Assembly: GCA_031283515.1 (NCBI GenBank)
Contig: JAITBS010000223.1
Coordinates: forward strand, 1 to 19,082
Source of the DNA: Planctomycetaceae bacterium
Lineage (GTDB): Bacteria; Planctomycetota; Planctomycetia; Pirellulales; Thermoguttaceae
Length of the DNA: 19,082 bases
Reading direction: 5' to 3'
The position numbers and the translations under genes are program-made. Position 1 is the first letter of the stretch. The number at the start of each line of letters is the position of its first letter. Below the pieces are notes generated by a model that made no database searches, had not been told where the DNA came from, and saw only the letters and a list, made by a program, of their open reading frames with translations. Below are positions 9,801 through 16,472 of the stretch, piece after piece.

Positions 9801-12133
9801 AAAATCTCCAAGCGTTGAACCGTTTGCAAACCGAATGGAGTTATCTGGCGTCTATTCTTGGGGCGAATGTTACAGAAGCATATTTTGCAACAAAAAAAGA
9901 AAGTCCTGTCAATAATAATTCCGATGATGTTGCGAATTTATCGTTTCGAATGAAACGCCGTGAAACAGTTCAATTAGCGGAAGCACAGATTGGTCTGGCG
10001 GAAACACGGTTTACGCTTGGCAACAACGGTGATTATCGAGCGGAACAGATTTATTGTATCGACAATAAGAAAGAACCATACCTTGATATTTTACTTCCCG
10101 AAGACGCATCGCTTTGGGGTGCAAGGATTCTTACTGTAACGGAATGGCAACAGGAAAGTATGAACAACAACATTGGACTTCCTGTTAAACCGAATATGAT
10201 GCCGGCAGAAATGGCAGCTCGTTATCATAAAAACGCAACAGAATCACGATTGATTCGGATTCCGTTGGTTAAGACGGAAAGCGGTGATATGGATTTTATT
10301 GTTCGGTTAATCTATGCAGGAGAATTACGAAAATTTTCCGGTTGGGTACGATTGGAGATTCCATTTATTGAAGTGCTGAATATTCCGGTTGGTGAATCGC
10401 TTGTTCAACTGAATTTACCGGAAAATTACAATTATTATTTTACAGGCAATCTGCGGCGTACCGAATTTGAAACAATCTCTCAAGTTTACTCAAATTACCA
10501 ACGTCAACAAACTGACCGTTTGCGACAGGTTGCCACAGGTGTAAATTCTTTTGCTTCTAAACGTGCAAAAATAAATCTCCAACAACTGGATGTGTCCGGT
10601 ACCTTCTCCGGTAAAAATACTTTTTATGGAGGTACAATTGTCGGAGGAAAAGTAATAACCGATACACCTACTCTTATCGGTATGGGTTCTGTTGTCCTTA
10701 ATAATGAAACATATAAATCCGCTGAATCTCAAACCGTTGCTCCTGATGAAACAAAAACATCGTTTACCTCGAATAGTGCAACATTAAGTTCCAATTATTA
10801 CGGTCAAACGAACAAATTTTCGGGGCAACTTGTTCAGCAAACAACGTTAGCACTTGACAAAACGGAAAATCAACCCGCAACAAATCATTCATCACCATCG
10901 ACATTTAACAGTAATTGGTTTACTTCCAACAGTCTTTCGAATCCGAGTGTTACGATGGAAAACAGTAACGGCGGCGGCTTTGTTGATGTAAATCAGAAAC
11001 AAAATCAAAGTACCGTTACGAAATATAATAACAAAAATCAAGTTCCCGTTTCATCTCATGTCTCACAAGTCCCGCAAAGTGTTTCACAAACGGATGTTCC
11101 GCAACAACAGAATATTGTACCACAATCACAACGAAGTGTTGAAATTGTTCAAGGTAATATTGTACTTGGTAAATCAGAAACCGAAGCCAATAAAACAAGT
11201 TCAATAAGTCAATCCGATCAAAATGAATCACCATCAGAAATACCGTCAGACGGTATTGATTCATCTTTTTTTAGTAATAAAAATAGCCAATACAATGGAT
11301 CCGGATTTTTTAAAAATGAATATGGACGAAAAAGTTCCACAATTGATCAATCGACAGAATCTCCGGTTTTTTCAATAGATACTAAAACATTTCCTTTGGA
11401 ACCGAAACAGGTAACAATAAATAACAATTCAACAGCACAATTAGGTTATACCTTTACTTTTACCGACAGTACCGGCGCAGTACAACCAGAAAACCAACAA
11501 TCCACTTCTCCAACAACCGAATCAATAGGAGTAGGAGGGGCAATTTCTGAACAAAAAAGTGAATTATACGGTTCAGGTTCTTGGGATACCAATCAACAAA
11601 ATGATAACGTTAATTACGGTTCCGGTGGGATGGTAATTGCGAGCGGTACATTCGATGCCCGAGAAAGTTCGGTTCGCGGTGAAAGGAAATCAGGAGAAAT
11701 ATCTGAGAAGCCGCAATCAGAACTTTCTGTAACATCAAATATCGAACAAATATTGCCGGCTCTTTCAACTCAGACATCAAGTCTTGACATTAAAATTCCG
11801 CACACGGGCAAGACATTTGTATTTACTGCGCCGCAAGGTTCGCTTGATCTTTCGGTACGTACTATTTCCGCCCGCACGAGTTCGCGTAGTGTTCAGATGT
11901 TGCTGGCGGTTTTGGGATTAGTGTTTTTGTACGGAATATATCGGCTCTGTTTCAGTATTGCTAACCGTTTCACCTTCAACCTTCGTACTCACCGTAATAT
12001 CGCAGGACTTGTTACGTTATTTTGTGTTCTTTCGTTACTGATTGCGCCTTTAGTTTCCTTTTTATCTTTTATTTTCGCCCTAATACTTTGGATAGCACTG
12101 TTTCAAAGAAAAACCAACAACATAATTGAATAA
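3854..12133 (+). CDS. Very large secreted, membrane-anchored protein (2759 aa), modules B and C fused
   Basis: The ATG at 3854 lies inside the end of module A's gene, 8 bp after an AAAGGAG, which supports this start and translational coupling. Residues 1-24 are a signal peptide. Residues 28-63 hold the family's paired motif in degenerate form (EIFVPENEL...ILIKRSEF). A beta-rich ectodomain runs to about 1120, followed by three membrane segments (about 1127-1145, 1150-1168, 1177-1195). After a Lys/Pro/Ile-rich linker, residues 1220-1237 look like a second signal peptide ending LHA-EEQ. Next comes another paired motif (VIIVPYSL...LLVPYHQY, 1252-1299) and another ectodomain. Residues about 2235-2635 are Ser/Thr/Asn/Gln-rich and low in complexity. 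The protein ends with hydrophobic segments from about 2679 to 2751. It is best read as two homologues of module A joined in frame. Function is unknown; role in cell surface or envelope architecture is only an inference. Confidence 0.85.
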   Translation: MTTNYSLKYSFLFIFLIFAATCFSQEREIFVPENELSVLFEGATNRILIKRSEFETLIHKTRELQLETAEQTKYKPPTDAVLLSSDYRVEISELRAVIDGILEIDVLTDEPVSIPFPLERVTLLEAVFDGNQQPVAMSDNNGQKTLILSGKQRYRLRLRLTTPLEIDATRQRLNFRLIYSTETSFHLSVPGDVELKGGAAVLSRKVENDTTNFDLLLPPENNRTEILMSLNSHRKGKYRAILFRSVQFAEVTEQYERLHATVSLNELHQGVRETSFFVPAGFEITEVKSVFLDRWNVQKSMEKDKRDVLTIRFREQVPGLTTIYLSAIKSVQIDTQWSFPLLEPLDTAVHSAVLGLLLDEDLEMSHVENNNLFPIDTILLKDAIPPSALELLPGSPTLRLASAWYAPAKDELNKNVTAKFCRAESDFVIETVQNLILSETEPVLQYAAKITPRTGKIFETTLQIPENWNVLNVLDAAEQPLDFRFVPSENVSNNSEKTSENNFGKIIVRFAKGIPAGESVRFSLRAVGNVHNWFQNGAEKSFQYPVIRINGSANEQGNISIQNKFEDDWEIIPTQTEHLTPLKSLKRNLSFQYSSVPFTMSFRLDKLQPRLKSKTFSFYCFEPALFRIHYEIDCFIEQVSIRQLTLLLPASAPSTPSIQGLNGLNIKETLSEEIEINGQNFRRWKILFAEPMNEKVRIGVSFEQPIAEQTFTDTAIPFDLPSITVENTAWQSGVVAFEGDEELDLTIPTERNGKLVLRPIDTGELSVAEYRPGKRLLGVYSVTDPQNKITINVRKNQTTELLSALIRHVFITAKFDHTIATESNTGVLYSVLYEIQTAGGVVNIRTSLNKSDELWSITLDGEPIKAQRVGDDLLIPVSAKNNTDFRRLELLYWRPAFPVYVSKTLLIMDFPELSTNGKNGNEKIPVMQTTWNVIPPLGYEIVRLGDSVLQEPQPALFRLFQNTINFFHVLTSNSISLFNFEPVRMFERSVITLPQPYYQNNRTNKFDLELRRTQVANNTETLEINDNVDTQFQSGKGLINNFIVSNSITSAPEQTPESNETVSQLLPAQKISPQFTRRLQSIQPVSVIVSESDIADSAGSYSVIGNKNAQEISVQLSRVAVGQRWELIAFLVVVLVGLFGISQSHKRKTMFVFGLLILGTVLIFVPGLELFAAIFNGIVYGAVLTGAVYLVNTLRLKIVSIIIKPKISKPQISEPKISDMMVMLVLLFVFPCLSLHAEEQNEKLPKIQFPENVIIVPYSLDKISEGELPDPDKLTSQEQSLLVPYHQYTTNLELLKKYNEKIQKTQDIQNFVVPFTVSVAEYQTTLPVSGNDILLQGKIRIEVFTDETVFVPLTLENGVLVQPLLDNKPAILHSKNDRQTVLLVEGNGSHELMFSIRVCVQRQGGWRIATGKLPVAAASKISLILPDESGDLLTGNPFDKKKWSFGTNIADTNTTITKTYNKSIEISPAPNGVFHWQWRLAVSEENVDRNLEVDSVIRYDIQEGNVWLHWTPTFHISRGKWEMIRLCLPQDYLIAEIKGENVRGWNIVQENSEIRTIDVELLKPAEKIETLSILLSAPQHFVKPLTNLSFPKLSIPDAGIHRGRIDVFHSSVMNLRIQESTGLLPTDQVQQTESKSDLEFNTISPLGSSLFRSYRFASENYSLQIKWEQIPQNRTVKYFSVLKVTRQDIFLETKIVIDGQNKPFYTSIQLPEKFVLKNVHVPDGIFWNKKWSNDEKRLNIICADGRSQNVEILVTGDYSAAFSKERNEIESLPIFKTEKMKTDTTIAVLAEPSLDVRADISKDIRTKTPDSVFSWLSLPEQRELVRIVFFLEASSKNDGKLILSERKPEIRCSTITNVRTTAESIEETILLDFDITKAGVRNIEFVLPSWMNNAQIDVPFLRHKTITPLDTKNADSPVLVRLELHEEVMEQLRVLVRSDRRLQTETDYRVFVPIIRTGQTMRQYVVMENDRRSPDEMIVDHLQNLQALNRLQTEWSYLASILGANVTEAYFATKKESPVNNNSDDVANLSFRMKRRETVQLAEAQIGLAETRFTLGNNGDYRAEQIYCIDNKKEPYLDILLPEDASLWGARILTVTEWQQESMNNNIGLPVKPNMMPAEMAARYHKNATESRLIRIPLVKTESGDMDFIVRLIYAGELRKFSGWVRLEIPFIEVLNIPVGESLVQLNLPENYNYYFTGNLRRTEFETISQVYSNYQRQQTDRLRQVATGVNSFASKRAKINLQQLDVSGTFSGKNTFYGGTIVGGKVITDTPTLIGMGSVVLNNETYKSAESQTVAPDETKTSFTSNSATLSSNYYGQTNKFSGQLVQQTTLALDKTENQPATNHSSPSTFNSNWFTSNSLSNPSVTMENSNGGGFVDVNQKQNQSTVTKYNNKNQVPVSSHVSQVPQSVSQTDVPQQQNIVPQSQRSVEIVQGNIVLGKSETEANKTSSISQSDQNESPSEIPSDGIDSSFFSNKNSQYNGSGFFKNEYGRKSSTIDQSTESPVFSIDTKTFPLEPKQVTINNNSTAQLGYTFTFTDSTGAVQPENQQSTSPTTESIGVGGAISEQKSELYGSGSWDTNQQNDNVNYGSGGMVIASGTFDARESSVRGERKSGEISEKPQSELSVTSNIEQILPALSTQTSSLDIKIPHTGKTFVFTAPQGSLDLSVRTISARTSSRSVQMLLAVLGLVFLYGIYRLCFSIANRFTFNLRTHRNIAGLVTLFCVLSLLIAPLVSFLSFIFALILWIALFQRKTNNIIE
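7511..12133 (+). other. Module C: in-frame second half with its own signal-like start
   Basis: This is codon 1220 of the giant gene. Met codons at 7511, 7514 and 7520 begin a stretch reading MMVMLVLLFVFPCLSLHA, which would make an ordinary signal peptide if translation started here. No GGAG-type binding site precedes it; the upstream bases are AT-rich codons for a KPKISKPQISEPKISD linker. I therefore annotate one fused protein, but a separate 1540-residue product or proteolytic cleavage at the LHA-EEQ site is possible. Confidence 0.5.
10556..11760 (+). repeat. Low-complexity Ser/Thr/Asn/Gln-rich coding segment
   Basis: About 400 codons of module C (residues about 2235-2635) are dominated by Ser, Thr, Asn, Gln and Gly, with runs such as QPATNHSSPSTFNSNWF. 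No clean tandem unit is visible. It follows the folded ectodomain and precedes the final short conserved strand region and membrane segments. It looks like a flexible stalk or linker. Modules A and B have no comparable insertion. Confidence 0.7.
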
Positions 12134-12191
12134 CCGTTTCATTTCAACGTAACTGTCTATTGATTAATTGCTTCGGATATTTCGTTCAAGC

Positions 12192-12692
12192 AGTCCGCAG
12201 ATTACGCAGATTTTTTAAAAAGTTTATTGAATATAATCTTGCTTTGTAAGATATCAGTGAAATTTTTTTTAGAGCACAAAACACACAAAAAAACAATATC
12301 CTCGTCCTGAAAGGACAATATAAGCCAGCCCTACCCAACGGGTAGGGTTACAATCATCACCAACAATTTCGCCCTGAAAGGGCAGGATAAAGTGGATAGT
12401 TGAGAGTGTCGCAAGCGGAGTAATACCGTTTTGGTAATAATCCGCGTGCGAACTATCCACTATCAATTCTCAACTATATTGCCCTTTCAGGGCGATCTTG
12501 TTGGCGGTAACTATTACCCTACCCGTTGGGTAGGGCTGGCTTATGTTGTCCTTTCAGGACGTAGGAAAAATAATAATTCCACTAAAAATTCCACTGATAT
12601 ATTACCTTGCTTTTAGTTTGTTCTCATTTCGCATGTTTTTTTGTTTCGTAATTCTCAAAAAAATCTACGAAAATCGGCGTAATCTGCGGACT
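12192..12692. repeat. Outer inverted repeat enclosing the first miniature element
   Basis: The left arm at 12192-12216 reads AGTCCGCAGATTACGC then AGATTTTTT. The right arm at 12657-12692 holds its reverse complement, interrupted by about a dozen extra bases. The miniature element with its target duplications (12238-12613) lies wholly between the arms. Without it the arms would be about 65-70 bp apart, in the gap between two convergent genes. The palindrome with its T-run may have served as a two-way transcription terminator. Confidence 0.6.
12246..12605. mobile_element. Miniature inverted-repeat element, copy 1 (360 bp, no transposase)
   Basis: The left end GTAAGATATCAGTGAAAT (12246-12263) pairs with the right end ATTCCACTGATATATTAC (12588-12605), with two mismatches. 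Both ends are bounded by a perfect 8-bp direct repeat, CTTGCTTT, at 12238-12245 and 12606-12613. Ends starting GTAA and 8-bp duplications are features of the IS66 family, so mobilisation in trans by such a transposase is inferred. The interior (12303-12561) is one large palindrome. Each arm holds three smaller hairpins: GTCCT-GAA-AGGAC, CCCTACCCaacGGGTAGGG and GCCCT-GAA-AGGGC. A central stem pairs 12391-12401 with 12451-12461, and inside it 12410-12427 with 12433-12450. Open frames here are by-products of the repeat and not genes. Confidence 0.85.
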
Positions 12693-12746
12693 AAAAATCT
12701 CAAAGTAAAATTAGGTAATGTTTTTCAGCAAAATATTGTGAACTTT

Positions 12747-14060
12747 TTACTTAGTTTCCGCAACAATATCAGTAACAACACTTTTCAAAACACCGTTTGA
12801 GAGTCGGGTTCGGATGAAATTACCGGTTTGGATTTCATCAATTTTTTGGATTCGGTGTCCTGTTTCTGTTTCGGTAAGACTGTATCCTCTTGCCAGAATA
12901 GCAAGCGGACTCAATGCTTCAAGAGATGCTGCTGTTCTACTGATTTTTTGTACCGACATTTGGATACGGTGATCGACAGACCGCTCCAACTGTTCCTCGA
13001 ATAAATCAACGGCTCGTCGACGATTTTCGACCATTCGTTCCGGTAATAGCAATACGGATTGTTTTTCCAAAAAAGACAACCGGTTACGATAAAACTGGAT
13101 ACGCTTTTCCAACGAGTTATCAAGTTGATATTGAATTTGCAACAAATTTCGTGATAATTCAGTGTCTTCGGGAGCGATTCGTTCTGCCGCCTCACTGGGA
13201 GTCAACGCCCGAACATCGGCAACAAGATCACATAACGTTACATCAATTTCATGACCGACACCGGAAACAATTGGAATTTTTGACGCAGCAATACTTCGTA
13301 CTAAAATTTCTTCGTTAAACGTCCAAAGGTCTTCACGGCTTCCGCCGCCGCGAGTTACAACAATACAGTCAATAGGCCGTTGCAACGCAAGATGATGAAC
13401 CGTTTGAATTGCATTGGCAATTTCCCTTGCCGCACCGTCGCCCTGAACCTGAACCGGAATAATTAAAACATTAACCCGTTTCGTCCGCCGTCCGAGAACC
13501 TGCAAAAAGTCACGAACCGCCGCACCGGATAAACTAGTAATTAACGCTACATTTTGAATAAATTTAGGTAACGGTTTTTTTCTATTCGGATCGAAAAATC
13601 CCAACGCTGCAAGTTTATCGTGAAGTTGACGGAACGCAAGTTCCAACGCTCCCATTCCTTTCGGCTCAAGTCCATTTATAATCATTTGATACTTGCCCTG
13701 CGGCGGATACACATCAAGCCGCCCGCGGCAAATCACTTCCATGCCCTCTGTAATTTTGAAACGAATTTTTGAAATTGTCGATTTCCAAATAATCGCCGGA
13801 AGTTGAGATTCTTCATCTTTGAGCGTCAAATAAACATGTCCGGAACGCGGTTGCATCAGATTGGAAACCTGACCAATCACTTCAATGTTGGCAAAATTTA
13901 ACTCAATTAACTCTCTAAGATGAAGCGTTAAATCTGTTACTGATATTGGTTCCTGAGGAATTGTTGAAGAAACAGACGTTTGCTTCTCTTCGGCAAATTC
14001 AAAAAGCGGTGTCAATCCGGTTGACTCCGAGTTTTGAGTGTTACGATTTTGTGGAGACAT
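12747..14060 (-). CDS. xseA: Exodeoxyribonuclease VII large subunit
   Basis: The 437-residue product matches the usual length and layout of XseA. An N-terminal OB-fold binding single-stranded DNA spans about residues 38-134, including SGHVYLTLKDE. The catalytic domain follows, with RGGGS at 237-241, DLWTFNEE at 244-251, SGVGHEID at 266-273 and RALTPSEAAE at 284-293. The C-terminal part is long and helical, ending in the conserved LSPLAILARGYS segment. With XseB it forms a cytoplasmic nuclease that degrades single-stranded DNA to oligonucleotides in repair. No xseB is visible nearby. The first 35 residues are variable and the start has no strong ribosome binding site, so a slightly later start is conceivable. 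The gene converges on the giant-protein gene. Confidence 0.96.
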   Translation of the reverse strand: MSPQNRNTQNSESTGLTPLFEFAEEKQTSVSSTIPQEPISVTDLTLHLRELIELNFANIEVIGQVSNLMQPRSGHVYLTLKDEESQLPAIIWKSTISKIRFKITEGMEVICRGRLDVYPPQGKYQMIINGLEPKGMGALELAFRQLHDKLAALGFFDPNRKKPLPKFIQNVALITSLSGAAVRDFLQVLGRRTKRVNVLIIPVQVQGDGAAREIANAIQTVHHLALQRPIDCIVVTRGGGSREDLWTFNEEILVRSIAASKIPIVSGVGHEIDVTLCDLVADVRALTPSEAAERIAPEDTELSRNLLQIQYQLDNSLEKRIQFYRNRLSFLEKQSVLLLPERMVENRRRAVDLFEEQLERSVDHRIQMSVQKISRTAASLEALSPLAILARGYSLTETETGHRIQKIDEIQTGNFIRTRLSNGVLKSVVTDIVAETK

Positions 14061-14208
14061 TTTATATCAATTCTGTAAGAATAAAAGTCATGGTTATTAT
14101 TCACGAATATTTCGTAAGATTTTCCGCCTTGAAATTTTGTTGCGAAATAATATTAGGTTTCCGGATCAAATTTTGGGCGTAAGAATAAAAGCCTTAAAAA
14201 ATTTGTAC

Positions 14209-14244
14209 ACAGTTTTATGTACAGTTTTATATACACTTTTACAC
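14209..14244. repeat. Imperfect 12-bp tandem repeat, three copies
   Basis: ACAGTTTTATGT, ACAGTTTTATAT and ACACTTTTACAC follow one another without gaps, 150-185 bp upstream of xseA. They could be a regulator binding array or simple slippage in AT-rich DNA. The rest of 14061-14208 shows no recognisable promoter, RNA or gene. Confidence 0.55.
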
Positions 14245-14250
14245 ACATTA

Positions 14251-14376
14251 CCCCAAAGAGCAATATAAAATTGTCAGCGAATAATGATGCAAGCGTATTA
14301 TTTACCGAAACGTTTTTAATCCGCTTACAACATTATTCACTGTACACAATTGATTAAATATATTGCTCTTTCAAGG
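14251..14376. repeat. Diverged relative of the miniature elements' palindromic core
   Basis: AAAGAGCAATATA at 14255-14267 is perfectly inverted at 14359-14371, and the outer flanks resemble a decayed GCCCTGAAAGGGCAATATA arm. The 40-bp centre at 14289-14328 matches the centre of copy 2 (18338-18377) at 36 of 40 positions, including TATTTACCGAAACGTTTT. No GTAA-type terminal repeats or target duplications are visible. It is either an old copy with lost ends or the hairpin alone. It lies downstream of the nitroreductase gene and upstream of xseA, so it may act as a terminator for the former. Confidence 0.6.
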
Positions 14377-14466
14377 TGTAGAAAAAACATTTAACGTTAC
14401 TCAAGTAATTGCCAAAGGAACAATTATGAGTTCACGTTCTTATATTACCGCAACGGATATACCGGA

Positions 14467-14991
14467 TTAACCGCCGTAACGATTAAACCAGGCTCGTTGT
14501 TCGAATGATTTTTTCGTGTTTGGTTTTCCCTGTTTTTCCGGAACACCGAGCGGTAAAAGGATTCGGACTTCCTTATTTTTTGGTACAGAAAGTATTTCCG
14601 CAATTTTTGCGGCAACTGTTCCCCGAATGGCTCCGTCAATCCAAACCGTTGCATAACCAAACGCAGTAACCGCAAGTAACATATTTTGTGTCGCCGCCGC
14701 ACAATCTTCAATAAAAAACGAAAGATCACCATAAGCCGGTGTTTTGTCGCAAACACAAATAATCATGGCTTGAGCGGTTTTACAAACTTGTTTTTCGCCG
14801 GTTTCCTTTGCAATTGCTTGAATTGTTGCCGGATCATTGACAACCACAAAAGATACAGATTGCGCATTGCAACCGGTTGGTGCGTCAATACCCGCTTGAA
14901 CAATCTTACGTAAATCGTCTTCGGGAATTTTCTTGTCAAGAAACACACCCCGATAACTATGACGTTTTACAATCGTTTCAAAAAGTTCCAT
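14467..14991 (-). CDS. Nitroreductase-family FMN oxidoreductase
   Basis: The 174-residue protein has the features of the small nitroreductase family. An N-terminal R-H-S-x-R motif (residues 10-14) contacts the FMN phosphate. APTGCNAQSVSFVVV at 37-51 is the flavin-contact loop, and DCAAATQNMLLA at 96-107 is the central helix. LPLGVPEKQ near 146-154 is the conserved strand and turn before the C-terminal tail. Such enzymes are usually cytoplasmic homodimers that use NAD(P)H to reduce quinones, nitro compounds or other electrophiles. The substrate cannot be read from sequence. There is no strong ribosome binding site, but the M-E-L-F-E-T-I start is typical of the family. It is followed, on its own strand, by a palindromic gap and then xseA. 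Confidence 0.92.
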   Translation of the reverse strand: MELFETIVKRHSYRGVFLDKKIPEDDLRKIVQAGIDAPTGCNAQSVSFVVVNDPATIQAIAKETGEKQVCKTAQAMIICVCDKTPAYGDLSFFIEDCAAATQNMLLAVTAFGYATVWIDGAIRGTVAAKIAEILSVPKNKEVRILLPLGVPEKQGKPNTKKSFEQRAWFNRYGG

Positions 14992-15197
14992 AAAATGAAT
15001 CTAAAAGTAAAGTGTTGATAAAAAATTTAATAATGTGAAACAAAATAGAATACAAATCATAATTTGTTTACACATTTTCCGTTAAATCAATAAACGTACA
15101 GTTAAGAGAATATCTAAAAATACGCCGTTTATTCGAAAATTTGTTGTTTATTTTTATTTTCAATGCTCAAATTTTTATAAGTTTTTTAGAAGTTGGT

Positions 15198-16364
15198 TTA
15201 AGGAGTCCATTCTTTTTTTGGTTTTTGTTCAATAATATTTGCGGTTTTCAGATTTCGGATTTCCTGTTCCGTTTTCCGAACTGCTTCTGTGTTACACAAA
15301 ATATCAAAATGCAGTTCGAATGTTCGTGACTCATTGGGTTTTAATGTTACAATGCGGCCTTGTTCTTTTTCGAACGACCGGTTGTTTGGAAAATTAACGG
15401 ACGGCTCCAAACCGCAAACATAACCGTCCGTATTCGCAAGACGGCTTTTCCAGAACGAAAAATAAGGAAATGCGTTTCGGTTGAAAGTGAGAACCAGTCC
15501 GCGATTTTCTTGGTTATTGAGGAGCAATACTTTACTGTTACCGTTTTGATCGGCACCGGGTTCGAAAAAGAATACCACTTCCTCACTTCCCGGTGTTTCA
15601 GGACCGAGTTTATCCCATTCCGACAGATTTTGCGCAGCCGTTTCGGTTCGCGGCGCCATTTTTTCAAACGGAACCACAACACGGCTGCCCGGAGACGCAA
15701 ACGGTTGTCCGGTATTGATGTGATACAATAATTCAAATTCACTCGGTTCGGCAGAAAGATTCGTTATCGTATCACGAATTATAAACTTTGTAGAACCAAC
15801 AAATGTTGTCAATGAAGAATGTAATTCCAGTTTTTTGAAGAACAATTTTGATTCAATTATTTTTCCGGTAAGTGTTATTTCGCCTGTTTCGCGATTGATT
15901 GAGAAGGAAAGATGGTGTGCCGGAAGATTGGCAATACGCCCGTGCAATGGATAACGTAACATTCCATTCGTATCAAATTCCGGTGAACCGTTGCTTTCCA
16001 ACCCGCAACGCACCAACCATTCATCGAAACCTTCGAGCCAACCGAGACCGCTCTGATCATAAATCGGAACCCATGACGGATGAACCGGTCCCATAATCGG
16101 CGAATTCCATTTCAGTTCGACATCACCGCATTGAGCTTGCCAAATACCCATGCCGCGTGTCGGCAAAATTGCCAACGAAATTCGTCCATTATTTAGATTG
16201 ACCACATCAACATTATCGGAAACACCGCCATGTAACCGATATTTGTTAATATGAATTGGAACCAAACAATCCGTATCAGGTTGTTTGAGCGATTCCGAAA
16301 ATTCAAAAAATTCCTGAAAAATTCCTTGTTTTACGTCAAGCAAAGTCCAATGTTGTTGTGACAT
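15198..16364 (-). CDS. DUF4432 family aldose 1-epimerase-like protein
   Basis: The 388-residue product shows the signature blocks of DUF4432, a galactose-mutarotase-like beta-sandwich family. They are LPTRGMGIW near 67-75, WNSPIMGPVHPSWVP near 86-100, the block GFDEWLVRCGLESNGSPEF near 112-130, YPLHGRIAN near 138-146 and YHINTGQPF near 214-222. His216 and Glu320 (in GLEPS) are plausible counterparts of the mutarotase catalytic His and Glu, by inference only. No signal peptide is seen, so it is probably cytoplasmic and acts on a sugar or sugar derivative. AAGGAG at 16378-16373 precedes the ATG by 8 bp, and a good promoter lies about 110 bp upstream. It appears to be its own transcription unit, possibly reading on into the nitroreductase gene. 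Confidence 0.87.
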   Translation of the reverse strand: MSQQHWTLLDVKQGIFQEFFEFSESLKQPDTDCLVPIHINKYRLHGGVSDNVDVVNLNNGRISLAILPTRGMGIWQAQCGDVELKWNSPIMGPVHPSWVPIYDQSGLGWLEGFDEWLVRCGLESNGSPEFDTNGMLRYPLHGRIANLPAHHLSFSINRETGEITLTGKIIESKLFFKKLELHSSLTTFVGSTKFIIRDTITNLSAEPSEFELLYHINTGQPFASPGSRVVVPFEKMAPRTETAAQNLSEWDKLGPETPGSEEVVFFFEPGADQNGNSKVLLLNNQENRGLVLTFNRNAFPYFSFWKSRLANTDGYVCGLEPSVNFPNNRSFEKEQGRIVTLKPNESRTFELHFDILCNTEAVRKTEQEIRNLKTANIIEQKPKKEWTP

Positions 16365-16472
16365 AAAATCGACTCCTTACTTTCTTGTGAAATGGGAAAC
16401 AAATTTAATCCTTAAAATAATTCCTTGTTAAATTTGGAAAAATACCGGCAAGTTCAAAAAATCAAAGAGAGA

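Noticed and set aside
12303..12561. CRISPR-like array from repeated short units
   Set aside because: The units are arranged as inverted, symmetric hairpins and not as evenly spaced direct repeats with unique spacers, and no cas genes are present.
12269..12616. Open frames on both strands encoding peptides such as LPFQGEIV and TRWVGLAYIVLSGRG
   Set aside because: They fall entirely inside the palindromic cargo, appear on both strands because the DNA is self-complementary, and recur in copy 2. They are translation artefacts of the repeat.
14427..14471. Possible 14-residue peptide (MSSRSYITATDIPD) after an AAAGGA motif
   Set aside because: It is very short, overlaps the 3' end of the nitroreductase gene and has no recognisable role. 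It could be a relic of a gene start, but nothing confirms this.
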